A stretch of DNA of 14,341 nt from Bacteroidota bacterium (GCA_024278565.1 JAJRSY010000055.1:1-14341), one strand, 5' to 3'; counted from the stretch's first letter, positions 1-6,285 are shown. Notes: a model not told the origin generated them from the sequence alone. Numbers and translations: made by a program.

Positions 1-131
1 CAACAAGGTGTAAAATTCATTGCTTGTTTAGTCTGTGTTTATAAAATCCTGCGGATTTCGAGACAGTTCCGAGAAATCTTACTAAATTAGTTGCTTAAAA
101 ACGCAACGAAATCTTACACAAATCGTTGGCA
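1..131. repeat. Large imperfect palindrome A (left edge cut by window)
   Basis: The first bases (CAAC, then GTGTAAAATTCATTGC) pair with the end of the element (GCAACGAAATCTTACAC, then GTTGGCA at 125-131), giving a long interrupted inverted repeat. An inner hairpin, AAATCC-tgc-GGATTT, lies at 44-58. The same inner hairpin and the same TGCCAAC/GTTGGCA ends occur in the copy at 396-527, so these are two members of one family. The layout resembles integron attC sites, but the ends do not match the RYYYAAC/GTTRRRY consensus and no integrase is in view. Its function is unknown. Confidence 0.6.
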
Positions 132-395
132 GCAATAGCTCGAAAAATATATTCGAGCTGAATAAAAGCAAAAAATAAATTGATTTCTGAGCAATATTTC
201 GCAAATGGACTTCACTCAATTCTAATTATTGCGCGGAATGGACTTTTGAGCAAGTTTGCGCAAATGGATTTCACTCGAACGGGTTTCAGAACGTTCCGAT
301 CTGCGGAATCGAAACGCAATCGAGCTCGAATCGTTGCGCAATCGTTATGTAAGCTGCGTAAAGAGCCTGTGCTTACTCACATGTTTCGCTACTAC
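132..395. other. Gene-less stretch between two palindromes
   Basis: I see no convincing gene in these 264 bases. They contain two similar copies of a GCAAATGGAYTTCACTC motif (about 199-217 and 260-278) and several short inverted segments around TCGAGCT/AGCTCGA. An open frame from a TTG at 180 runs into the next palindrome and its product is arginine-rich with no recognisable features, so it is probably not coding. If the palindromes delimit cassettes, this would be a non-coding or decayed one. Confidence 0.4.
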
Positions 396-527
396 TGCCA
401 ACAATACCTATAATTAATTGCTGGGGATTTTCCGGTGGAAAATCCAGCGCATTTTTACTAACTTCGGTGCGTGACGGGAAATCCTACGGATTTCACAACG
501 CAACTAACTATAGCTTAGACGTTGGCA
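396..527. repeat. Large imperfect palindrome B (132 bp)
   Basis: It begins TGCCAAC (396-402) and ends GTTGGCA (521-527). The outer arms pair imperfectly over about 26 bases (TATAATTAATTGC against GCAACTAACTATA). Inside are two perfect hairpins: GGATTTTCC-ggt-GGAAAATCC (425-445) and GAAATCC-tac-GGATTTC (478-494). It shares ends and the second hairpin with the copy at 1-131. The downstream gene starts 21 bases after it. It could be an attC-like recombination site, a REP-type repeat or a folded transcript element; the sequence alone does not decide. Confidence 0.65.
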
Positions 528-548
528 AACATTAAAAACCTAGATAGG

Positions 549-830
549 ATGAAAATACTTTACCTTTATTTTTGTTTTTTTTCAATTGTAAATTTAACAG
601 CACAAACGTTAACTGAAAACAAAGGAACTTACAAGTCTTTAGATAGTGCATTAACAAATTGGAGTGAAGTTCTCATTCTAGATTTATCATATAAACAATT
701 GAGCGATTTACCTGAAACAGTCGGAAATCTTAAGAATCTTCGCAAACTTAATATAAAGGGAAACAACCTTAAAACACTTCCGAAATCTATCGAAAAATTA
801 ATTAAACTTAATGAACTCGTCTTGAGTTAA
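549..830 (+). CDS. Secreted leucine-rich-repeat protein, 3' end lost to IS5-family insertion
   Basis: The ATG at 549 is preferred over the upstream in-frame TTG (522), because it begins directly with a Bacteroidota-type signal peptide (MKILYLYFCFFSIVNLTAQ, cleavage near residue 19). After it, LRR units can be read: LILDLSYKQLSDLPETV, then NLRKLNIKGNNLKTLP, then a third unit starting at LIKLNELVL. Family proteins normally carry many more repeats. The frame is native only to about 819; the last codons and the TAA (828-830) come from the inverted repeat of the inserted element. No continuation of the LRR gene is found on the other side of the element, so the 3' part has been deleted. The 93-residue product is probably a non-functional remnant. 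Protein-binding LRR is certain as a fold, the biological role is unknown. Confidence 0.7.
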   Translation: MKILYLYFCFFSIVNLTAQTLTENKGTYKSLDSALTNWSEVLILDLSYKQLSDLPETVGNLKNLRKLNIKGNNLKTLPKSIEKLIKLNELVLS

Positions 831-1718
831 ATTTGGATCGAAAGGAAGGGCTACGGATATTTGTGTCGCTGAACATAAATTCCATAGCCCATGTACAAAG
901 TACTGGACAAATATAGTATAATGACCGAAATAGTGCCCTATCTATCGATACCCGTGCACGGCCCCAGTCCTAGGGTGCCCATTGCGGAGATCATCAACGC
1001 TGTGCTCTACAAGCTCAAAAGCGGGGTGCAATGGCATATGCTGCCGGTCTCGGAACTTTTCACAGGGGAGCCCCTGCACTACAAGACGGTCTTCGGCCAT
1101 TACCGGAAATGGTGCAAGAACGGGGCATGGAAGGATTGTTGGGTGCGGTTTCTCTCAAGGAACAAGGCGAACATCGACCTTTCGAGCGGGGATCTTGACG
1201 GGAGCCATACCACGGCCATAAGAGGAGGCGAACAGGTGGAGTACCAGGGCAGGAAGAAGCGCAGGACCACCAATGCGCTCTATCTCACCGACAGGCAGGG
1301 CCTGCCGTTGGCCATGTCCGAACCTGTGTCCGGCAACCACAACGATCTCTACGAAATAGAGGTGCACGCCGAAGAGGTGTTCGCAACCCTGGAAAAAGCG
1401 GAGATACCCACCGACGGGCTGTTCGTCAATGGGGATGCGGGCTTCGACTCGGAAGGCTTCAGGTCGGCCTGTGCAAAAAGGGGCGTGATTCCCAACGTAC
1501 CGTATAAAAAAAGGAAAGGGGATGTGGACAGGGACGAACCCTTCGACGAAAAGCTTTATGGAGAAAGGTACTCGGTAGAAAGGACCTTCGCATGGATGGA
1601 CAGCTTCCGGGCCCTGCTCAACAGGTTCGATACCACCGTATCGAGCTGGAAAGGATTCAATTTCCTTGCCTTCATCGTTATTGCTATCAAAAAATTCAAG
1701 AAAATCGCTAACTCAAGA
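820..1718 (+). mobile_element. IS5-family insertion sequence
   Basis: TCTTGAGTTA at 820-829 and its exact reverse complement TAACTCAAGA at 1709-1718 bracket a single transposase gene. They give an 899-bp element, a usual size for IS5-type elements. No matching target duplication is seen: the bases outside are ...AACTCG on the left and TGACCT on the right. This fits an adjacent deletion after insertion. The element is clearly richer in G+C than the genes around it, suggesting recent acquisition. The transposase stop codon TGA (1719-1721) lies just outside the right repeat, so it would be supplied by flanking DNA if the repeat ends at 1718. Confidence 0.75.
848..890 (+). promoter_or_regulatory. 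Hairpin ending at the transposase start codon
   Basis: GGGCTACGGA (848-857) pairs with TCCATAGCCC (881-890), nine of ten positions matching, and the right arm ends immediately before the ATG at 891. In transcripts entering from outside, this would bury the ribosome-entry region of the transposase. Protective leader hairpins of this kind are known for other insertion sequences such as IS10. The role here is inferred from position only. Confidence 0.4.
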
Positions 1719-1721
1719 TGA
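891..1721 (+). CDS. IS5-family DDE transposase
   Basis: This 276-residue protein cuts and joins the ends of the surrounding element. The N-terminal part (about 15-90) has the IS5-type helical domain with PRVPIAEIINAVLYKLKSG and HYKTVFGHYRKW. The catalytic domain shows the DDE triad as D103 in LDGSH, D182 in NGDAGFDS and E230 in YSVERTFAWMDSFR, the last being the usual Y-x2-E-R-x-F box. The length is typical and no frameshift is visible, so it may be active. It starts right after a hairpin, and its last codons read through the right inverted repeat. The gene is GC-rich relative to the chromosome genes here. Family assignment is secure; the subgroup is not. Confidence 0.92.
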   Translation: MYKVLDKYSIMTEIVPYLSIPVHGPSPRVPIAEIINAVLYKLKSGVQWHMLPVSELFTGEPLHYKTVFGHYRKWCKNGAWKDCWVRFLSRNKANIDLSSGDLDGSHTTAIRGGEQVEYQGRKKRRTTNALYLTDRQGLPLAMSEPVSGNHNDLYEIEVHAEEVFATLEKAEIPTDGLFVNGDAGFDSEGFRSACAKRGVIPNVPYKKRKGDVDRDEPFDEKLYGERYSVERTFAWMDSFRALLNRFDTTVSSWKGFNFLAFIVIAIKKFKKIANSR

Positions 1722-1824
1722 CCTCGGGGAAATAAACTGCCTCGATGCAAGAATACGGGGTATTTAGTGGAAGAAAGTTTTTTCAATGAAAACCTAAGGT
1801 TTTCAAACTTTCCTCTTAATGCGA
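1719..1824. other. Strip between IS5 and IS110 elements, with target-like repeats
   Basis: No gene. CGGGGAAATAAAC (1725-1737) nearly repeats CGGGGAATTAAAC at 3164-3176, beyond the IS110 element. AGAATACGGGG (1750-1760) is repeated exactly at 3158-3168. A long palindrome, GAAAGTTT...AAACTTTC (1773-1812), contains GAAAACCT-a-AGGTTTTC (1788-1804). The strip may be old target DNA of the IS110 element, or the outer part of that element if its left end is really near 1750-1760. Confidence 0.45.
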
Positions 1825-1934
1825 GGCAAGCCTCCTTTAGATTTGTTTTATAAAAATAACCTATTGTGATGATGATGAAAAGAGGGGGGCCGGGGGAGAC
1901 TCGTAACCCATAAAAATGTTCATAACTTTAGTTT

Positions 1935-2110
1935 TAAGAAAAAGAACGGGGTGAACTTGGCAAGCCTCTAGAACTTTGGTTCTATTCCCCGTATCAGTCC
2001 CCGTTCTTTTATAACCCGGTTACAAGGACCAAACCCGCCTGCCGGACGGGCAGGTAGAATTTCAGATCATACCTAATAAAGGTGTTAGTCAAAGTAACCA
2101 TTTAAAACGT
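1935..2110 (+). ncRNA. Candidate IS110 bridge RNA
   Basis: The first domain has a perfect 12-bp stem, AAAAGAACGGGG (1940-1951) with CCCCGTTCTTTT (1999-2010), enclosing a terminal hairpin TAGAAC-tttg-GTTCTA (1969-1984). The internal loop sides are 1952-1968 and 1985-1998. The 5' side holds GGCAAGCCTC, identical to 1825-1834; the 3' side holds a segment complementary to 3161-3171. The second domain is closed by GGTTAC (2018-2023) with GTAACC (2094-2099). It contains ATCATA (2066-2071), identical to the recombinase-side end at 3153-3158, and TAAAGG (2077-2082), complementary to 1834-1839. Known IS110 bridge RNAs (IS621) sit in this position and use two loops with guides for opposite strands of target and donor. 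The exact RNA ends are guesses. A 21-bp palindrome (2034-2054) interrupts the second domain. Confidence 0.55.
2034..2054. repeat. Palindromic mini-repeat, copy 1
   Basis: It has the core CCTGCCGGACGGGCAGG and is identical over 21 bases to 13310-13330 and to the complement of 13447-13467. It lies between the two folded domains of the candidate bridge RNA. Confidence 0.75.
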
Positions 2111-2119
2111 AACAAAATT

Positions 2120-3115
2120 TTGGAAATCAAAGACACCATCGGTATCGACATCAGTAAATTAACATTCGATGTACGTATCCACAGCAATCAAATGGCCAAC
2201 GTTTTCGAGAATTCGTACAAAGGATTCAAAAAATTGGAGCAATGGGCATACAAAAACAGTACGTTCCCAAAAGATAATATCCTGTTCATCTTTGAACATA
2301 CGGGTCTCTATTCCCATGCACTATCGGTATTCCTGGCGGAGCGCAACATACCCTTCGCCATGGTTCCCGGGATGGAAATAAAAAGATCCCTGGGCATAGC
2401 CAGAGGTAAGAACGATAGGGTGGATGCCGCCAGGATAGCCCTTTACGGATACAGGTTAAGGGACGAGGTACACCCGAGCAAGCTGCCAGAAAAGGATATA
2501 ACCGTACTTAAACGCCTTCTATCCCTAAGGGAACGTCTGGTCAAACAAAATGTGGCACACAAGGTATCCCTGAAAGAACAGAACAGGGTCCTTTCGAAAA
2601 GCGAGAACAAGACCCTGTTCGAAACACAGGAAAAAGTAATGGCCTACCTTTCAAAACAGATAAAAAGCGTAGAAAAAGAAATGGCCGACATCATAGGGAA
2701 AAACCAGCGACTGGGACAACTTTACAGTTTGGCGACCAGTATCAAAGGAGTTGGCCCACAAACGGCCATGTTCATTATCGTACATGCCAACGGGTTCACA
2801 AAGTTCAAGAACGCACGCAAATTCGCTTCCTATTGCGGTATCGCACCCTTTCCAAACTCCTCCGGGACAAGCATAAGGGGAAGGGCCAAGGTCAGCCATC
2901 TGTCGAACAAAAAAATAAAGAGCTTGTTGGATCTATGCGCAAAAGTAGCCATAAGGCACAGCCCCGAAATGAAGCGGTATTACGACAGAAGAATAGCCGA
3001 GGGCAAAAACAAAAGGAGTACCATTAATATCATCAGGAACAAAATATTGTCCAGAATTTTCGCAGTTGCCCAAAGAGGAACGCCGTACGTAGATTTTATG
3101 AAATATGCAGCTTGA
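2120..3115 (+). CDS. IS110-family DEDD/serine recombinase (transposase)
   Basis: This 331-residue recombinase of the IS110 family would excise and insert the element using a guide RNA. The N-terminal RuvC-like DEDD domain shows D10 in IGIDISKLTFDV, E59 in FEHTG, and D99 and D102 in KNDRVDA. A coiled segment follows (about 130-200, rich in K, E and Q). The C-terminal Transposase_20 domain has SIKGVGPQTA and FASYCGIAPFPNSSGTSIRG, where the SG at 248-249 is the likely nucleophile serine and its glycine. The start is TTG at 2120; no in-frame ATG precedes the conserved IGIDISK box, which normally lies within the first ten residues. Full length, without visible damage. The structured leader directly upstream is its probable guide RNA. 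Confidence 0.93.
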   Translation: MEIKDTIGIDISKLTFDVRIHSNQMANVFENSYKGFKKLEQWAYKNSTFPKDNILFIFEHTGLYSHALSVFLAERNIPFAMVPGMEIKRSLGIARGKNDRVDAARIALYGYRLRDEVHPSKLPEKDITVLKRLLSLRERLVKQNVAHKVSLKEQNRVLSKSENKTLFETQEKVMAYLSKQIKSVEKEMADIIGKNQRLGQLYSLATSIKGVGPQTAMFIIVHANGFTKFKNARKFASYCGIAPFPNSSGTSIRGRAKVSHLSNKKIKSLLDLCAKVAIRHSPEMKRYYDRRIAEGKNKRSTINIIRNKILSRIFAVAQRGTPYVDFMKYAA

Positions 3116-3171
3116 TGTTTTTTGGGGAATTTATGATAGTAAGCTTGTTTTAATCATAGAATACGGGGAAT

Positions 3172-3320
3172 TAAACCCTAAGAGATTAAAATTGACAATG
3201 GCCAATAATTTTAGAAAAGTAGATCTTATGATATAACTATGGGCATTTATAAATTTACGAATACCCTTTACAATGAATTGTCGTATTCTGTCTTATGTGT
3301 AAATAAAAGGATTGACAAAA
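3172..3320. other. Non-coding stretch between IS110 and the MITE-like element
   Basis: No gene is visible. Only short weak inverted motifs are present, such as GGGCATT (3241-3247) facing AATACCC (3260-3266). Confidence 0.4.
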
Positions 3321-3585
3321 TATACTCCTGCCAAATAGAAACCCGAAATTTCAACCTGCAGGCAGGCTTGGTCTTTTTCCCCATACCTACGTTAAAATTT
3401 ATCGCCGTAGCTACGGCTATGCCTTGCCAATGCGCCAGCTGGTATCCACGCTCCGTCTCGCCCAAAGCTCTCGCTTTATCGTGCTAAAAATGTCTGCAAG
3501 ACATTTTCTTAACGCTCCGCCCTGCCTTGGTACGGAAAAAAATCCCCGCCTTGATTCTCCCGAATTTCTATTTGGCAGGAGTATA
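3321..3585. mobile_element. MITE-like element with perfect 21-bp terminal inverted repeats
   Basis: The 21 bases from 3321 (TATACTCCTGCCAAATAG...) are the exact reverse complement of 3565-3585 (...GGCAGGAGTATA). The 265-bp interior carries no credible gene. It holds a 14-base perfect palindrome GCCGTAGCTACGGC (about 3403-3416), ATGTCT-gca-AGACAT (about 3489-3503) and a partial CCTGCAGGCAGG similar to the mini-repeats elsewhere. Its interior is GC-richer than its surroundings. Non-autonomous transposon relics look like this. A long intergenic fold-back repeat is the alternative. The parent transposase is not in the window. Confidence 0.6.
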
Positions 3586-3618
3586 GAATTACAAGCACTA
3601 TCTCATAAAGCGTGTAAG

Positions 3619-4719
3619 TTAAAAATCAAATTCCAATTGTACCAAAACCGAATCTTTGTTAGATTCGGTTTTCTTTTTTTCAGTATTTAAATTAGACAGT
3701 GAAATACCTAACAATCTAACTGAATTTTGAAGGTGATCTTGGTATAATAGGTCTTTTGTAGTTTCAAGTATCAGGTTTTTATCTGCTACGAAATAGGGTA
3801 GTGTCTTACTACGGGTCTGTAATGTAAAGTCACTGTACTTGATTTTAAGCGTAATGGTTTTTCCGGCCAATTTTGATTTTTTGAGCCGTTTTTCCAACTC
3901 TTCTGCAATAAGTTCCAATCGTTCCAACATAAAGATCTCGCTGCTCAGGTTTTTAGTGAAAGTACGTTCGGCCCCTACTGATTTAGCAATTCGCTGCGGC
4001 TTTACTTCACTTTTATGAATGCCACGAACTACATGGTAATAGTAGCTACCGCTTTTTCCAAAATTGGTCTCTAAAAAATCAAGAGGTTTCATTTTTAGAT
4101 CTTTGCCAGTGAAGATGCCCAGCCTGTACATTTTCTCAGCGGTCACTTTGCCAACACCATAGAATTTTCGTATTTCCAAATCTTCAAGAAATTTGATGAC
4201 CTCTTCAGGGTTTACTGTTTTTTGCCCGTTTGGCTTGTTGTAATCGCTGGCCACCTTGGCGATGAACTTGTTGATTGATATTCCAGCTGAGGCCGTTAAC
4301 TTTAACTCGTTGAAAATACGTTGTCGTATTTCTTGGGCGATCAATGTGGCTGATGGGTTTCCTTTTTTATTAATGGTGACATCTAAATAGGCCTCATCTA
4401 AAGAAAGTGGCTCTACCAGATCGGTATAATCATGGAATATTTTTCGAATGCTTTTTGAAATTTCCTTATACCGATCGAACCGGGCATTAACGAATATGAG
4501 CTCAGGACAGTTTCGTTGTGCCAGAACGCTGCTCATTGCACTATATATACCAAATTTTCGGGCCTCATAACTCGCTGCCGCGACCACACCCCTTTTTGAA
4601 CTGCTGCCAACGGCAATAGGTTTTCCTCGAAGCTCGGTATTATCCAATTGCTCGACCGAGGCGTAAAAGGCATCCATATCGATATGAATGATTTTTCGTA
4701 AGGGAAAATCCGATTGCAT
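3619..4719 (-). CDS. dinB: DNA polymerase IV (Y-family translesion polymerase)
   Basis: This 366-residue Y-family polymerase copies past DNA lesions at stalled forks. The palm domain starts with HIDMDAFYASVEQ, giving catalytic D14 and D16 and a tyrosine (Y19) at the steric-gate position; the second catalytic box is PLSLDEAYLDV with D108 and E109. The thumb has the helix-hairpin-helix region FYGVGKVTAEKMYRLGI, and the little-finger domain follows to about 345. The extreme C-terminus, QLEFDF, is a clear beta-clamp-binding motif, joined by a charged linker (EKKKTESNKD). The ATG at 4719 is well placed. The gene is divergent from the CYTH gene with only 31 bases between start codons. LexA-type control cannot be judged from the sequence. 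Confidence 0.97.
   Translation of the reverse strand: MQSDFPLRKIIHIDMDAFYASVEQLDNTELRGKPIAVGSSSKRGVVAAASYEARKFGIYSAMSSVLAQRNCPELIFVNARFDRYKEISKSIRKIFHDYTDLVEPLSLDEAYLDVTINKKGNPSATLIAQEIRQRIFNELKLTASAGISINKFIAKVASDYNKPNGQKTVNPEEVIKFLEDLEIRKFYGVGKVTAEKMYRLGIFTGKDLKMKPLDFLETNFGKSGSYYYHVVRGIHKSEVKPQRIAKSVGAERTFTKNLSSEIFMLERLELIAEELEKRLKKSKLAGKTITLKIKYSDFTLQTRSKTLPYFVADKNLILETTKDLLYQDHLQNSVRLLGISLSNLNTEKKKTESNKDSVLVQLEFDF
3644..3680 (+). terminator. Hairpin plus T-tract inside the 3' end of dinB, reading on the plus strand
   Basis: AAAACCGAATCT (3644-3655) and AGATTCGGTTTT (3661-3672) form a perfect 12-bp stem with a 5-base loop, followed on the plus strand by CTTTTTTT. This has the form of an intrinsic terminator, pointing antisense into dinB. 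It lies within the sequence that codes for the flexible linker before the clamp-binding tail. No plus-strand gene directly upstream needs it, so it may instead stop transcripts coming out of the mobile-element zone. Confidence 0.5.
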
Positions 4720-4750
4720 GCCGTAAATTTATAGAACTAAACAACACAAA

Positions 4751-5224
4751 GTGATTGAAATCGAACGTAAATTTTTGGTCAGTACACAAGCCTATATGAA
4801 AGAGGCCATTTCAAAACGGCAAATACGACAAGGGTTTCTCAACACCCATAAAAAACGTACGGTGCGTGTGCGTACCAGTGATAACATAGCTTATTTGACC
4901 GTAAAGGGAAAGTCGGGCCCATCGGGTATATCACGTTTTGAATGGGAACAAGAAATCGAATTTCATGATGCCGAGGCCTTATTGAAAATTTGTGAGAAAG
5001 GGGTTATTGAAAAAACCCGTTATAAAATCAGTATGGGCAAACATGTTTTTGAGGTTGATGAATTTCATGGCGGCAATCAAGGGTTGGTGGTTGCCGAAGT
5101 GGAACTGAACAGCGAAGACGAAAAATTTGAAAAACCTGATTGGTTGGGCAAAGAAGTTACTGGAGACGTCAAATACTATAATTCGCAATTGAGCAATAAT
5201 CCATATAAAAAATGGAAAAGTTAA
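4751..5224 (+). CDS. CYTH-domain protein (triphosphate tunnel metalloenzyme family)
   Basis: This 157-residue single-domain protein opens with the CYTH signature EIERKFLV, the ExExK metal/triphosphate motif (E3, E5, K7). Further tunnel strands are visible: RTVRVRTSDNIAYLTVKGK with basic residues for phosphate binding, SRFEWEQEI, KTRYKI, FEVDEFHGGNQGLVVAEVEL and the acidic cluster near the end. Related bacterial proteins hydrolyse inorganic tripolyphosphate or related triphosphates; adenylate cyclase activity is the other known function of the superfamily, and the substrate here is not determinable. The start is GTG at 4751, forced because the signature begins at residue 3. It is divergent from dinB and convergent with pheS, which ends 23 bases away. 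Confidence 0.9.
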   Translation: MIEIERKFLVSTQAYMKEAISKRQIRQGFLNTHKKRTVRVRTSDNIAYLTVKGKSGPSGISRFEWEQEIEFHDAEALLKICEKGVIEKTRYKISMGKHVFEVDEFHGGNQGLVVAEVELNSEDEKFEKPDWLGKEVTGDVKYYNSQLSNNPYKKWKS

Positions 5225-5247
5225 AAAACACAAAGACCACTTTTTAA

Positions 5248-6267
5248 TTAAAGAGCTCCCCTAAACTGTTTCAAGAACCGAACATCATTCTCGCTTAACA
5301 AACGAATATCTGTAATTTGGTGCAGTAATAGCGCAATACGATCTATGCCCATACCAAAGGCAAAGCCCGAGTACTCTTCAGGGTCAATACCGCAATTGGT
5401 CAGTACGTTTGGATCCACCATGCCACAACCCATGATTTCTAACCAACCTGTGCCCTTGGTCATTTTATAATCGGTTTCGGTCTCCAATCCCCAATATACG
5501 TCAACCTCGGCACTGGGCTCTGTGAACGGAAAATAGGAAGGGCGCAGCCGTATCTTCGATTTACCGAAAAGTTCAGTTGTAAAAAACTGAAGCGTTTGTT
5601 TTAAATCTGCAAAAGAAACATCTTTATCAATGTATAGGCCCTCAACTTGGTGAAAGAAACAATGTGATCTGGCTGAAATTGCCTCGTTTCTATAGACCCT
5701 GCCCGGAGAAATGGTCCGTATGGGTGGCTTGTTGTTCTCCATATACCGTACCTGAACGGATGAGGTGTGTGTGCGCAAGAGAATATCAGGACTGGTTTGT
5801 ATAAAAAAGGTATCCTGCATGTCACGGGCAGGATGGTGTTCAGGAAGGTTCAAGGCCGTGAAATTATGCCAATCGTCTTCAATTTCAGGTCCTTCGGATA
5901 CATTGAAACCGATTCTCGAGAATATTTCGATAATCTGGTTCCTCACTATTGATATAGGATGCCTTGCCCCAAGCTCAATAGGCTCGCCTGAGCGTGTCAG
6001 GTCACCATAAACACCATTTTCATCCACTGTTTGCTCTAAAGATGCTTTAAGGGAATTTACTTTTTCAATGGCCGAGGTTTTTAACCGATTGATGGCCTGC
6101 CCGAATTCTTTTTTTTGATTATTGGGGATGTTTCTCAATTCAGCCGAAAATGTTCCCATCAACCCCTTTTTGCCCAAATATTTAATCCGGAATTCTTCTA
6201 TGGCCTTCAGGTCATCGGAAATGAATTGTTCCACTTCTGCAATATGTTCCTTTATCTTATCAGTCAT
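5248..6267 (-). CDS. pheS: Phenylalanyl-tRNA synthetase alpha subunit
   Basis: The catalytic subunit of the alpha2-beta2 class II synthetase charges tRNA-Phe in the cytoplasm. Residues 1-85 form the tRNA-binding coiled coil. The catalytic core then shows GARHPISIVRNQIIEIF and GFNVSEGPEIEDDWHNFTALN, motif 2 (GRVYRNEAISARSHCFFHQVEG), FPFTEPSAEVDVYWG and motif 3 (GFAFGMGIDRIALL). I chose the ATG at 6267; the frame is open to a TTG nine bases further up, but MTDKIKEH fits the family start. At 339 residues it is close to the usual length. A Bacteroidota-type promoter lies 18-52 bases upstream. The beta subunit gene is not in the window, which is normal in this phylum where pheS and pheT are often separated. 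Confidence 0.97.
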   Translation of the reverse strand: MTDKIKEHIAEVEQFISDDLKAIEEFRIKYLGKKGLMGTFSAELRNIPNNQKKEFGQAINRLKTSAIEKVNSLKASLEQTVDENGVYGDLTRSGEPIELGARHPISIVRNQIIEIFSRIGFNVSEGPEIEDDWHNFTALNLPEHHPARDMQDTFFIQTSPDILLRTHTSSVQVRYMENNKPPIRTISPGRVYRNEAISARSHCFFHQVEGLYIDKDVSFADLKQTLQFFTTELFGKSKIRLRPSYFPFTEPSAEVDVYWGLETETDYKMTKGTGWLEIMGCGMVDPNVLTNCGIDPEEYSGFAFGMGIDRIALLLHQITDIRLLSENDVRFLKQFRGAL

Positions 6268-6285
6268 AACGGTCAACTAGTTCGG

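Larger units (their letters stand above)
1825..3168 (+). mobile_element. IS110-family insertion sequence (ends approximate)
   Basis: The unit comprises a non-coding leader and one recombinase gene, the standard IS110 plan, and has no terminal inverted repeats as expected. I place the left junction within 1825-1834 and the right junction within 3158-3168. The leader carries guide-like segments matching exactly those places: GGCAAGCCTC at 1959-1968 equals 1825-1834, and ATTCCCCGTAT at 1984-1994 is complementary to 3161-3171. An alternative pair of ends is the direct repeat AGAATACGGGG at 1750-1760 and 3158-3168, giving about 1.41 kb. Both lengths are normal for the family. Confidence 0.7.

Noticed and set aside
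180..413. 77-codon open frame from a TTG between the two palindromes
   Set aside because: Its end is encoded by the palindrome itself, it contains repeat-derived peptides and has no recognisable domain or good start.
1..527. Canonical integron attC sites
   Set aside because: The border motifs TGCCAAC/GTTGGCA break the RYYYAAC/GTTRRRY rule at two positions each and no integrase is visible; kept only as a hypothesis.
1750..3168. AGAATACGGGG direct repeat as a simple target duplication of the IS110 element
   Set aside because: IS110 elements normally do not make long duplications, and the leader's left guide-like segment points to 1825-1834 instead. Noted as an alternative boundary.
6268..6276. 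TTG at 6276 as the start of pheS
   Set aside because: An ATG nine bases downstream fits the family N-terminus and the promoter spacing better.
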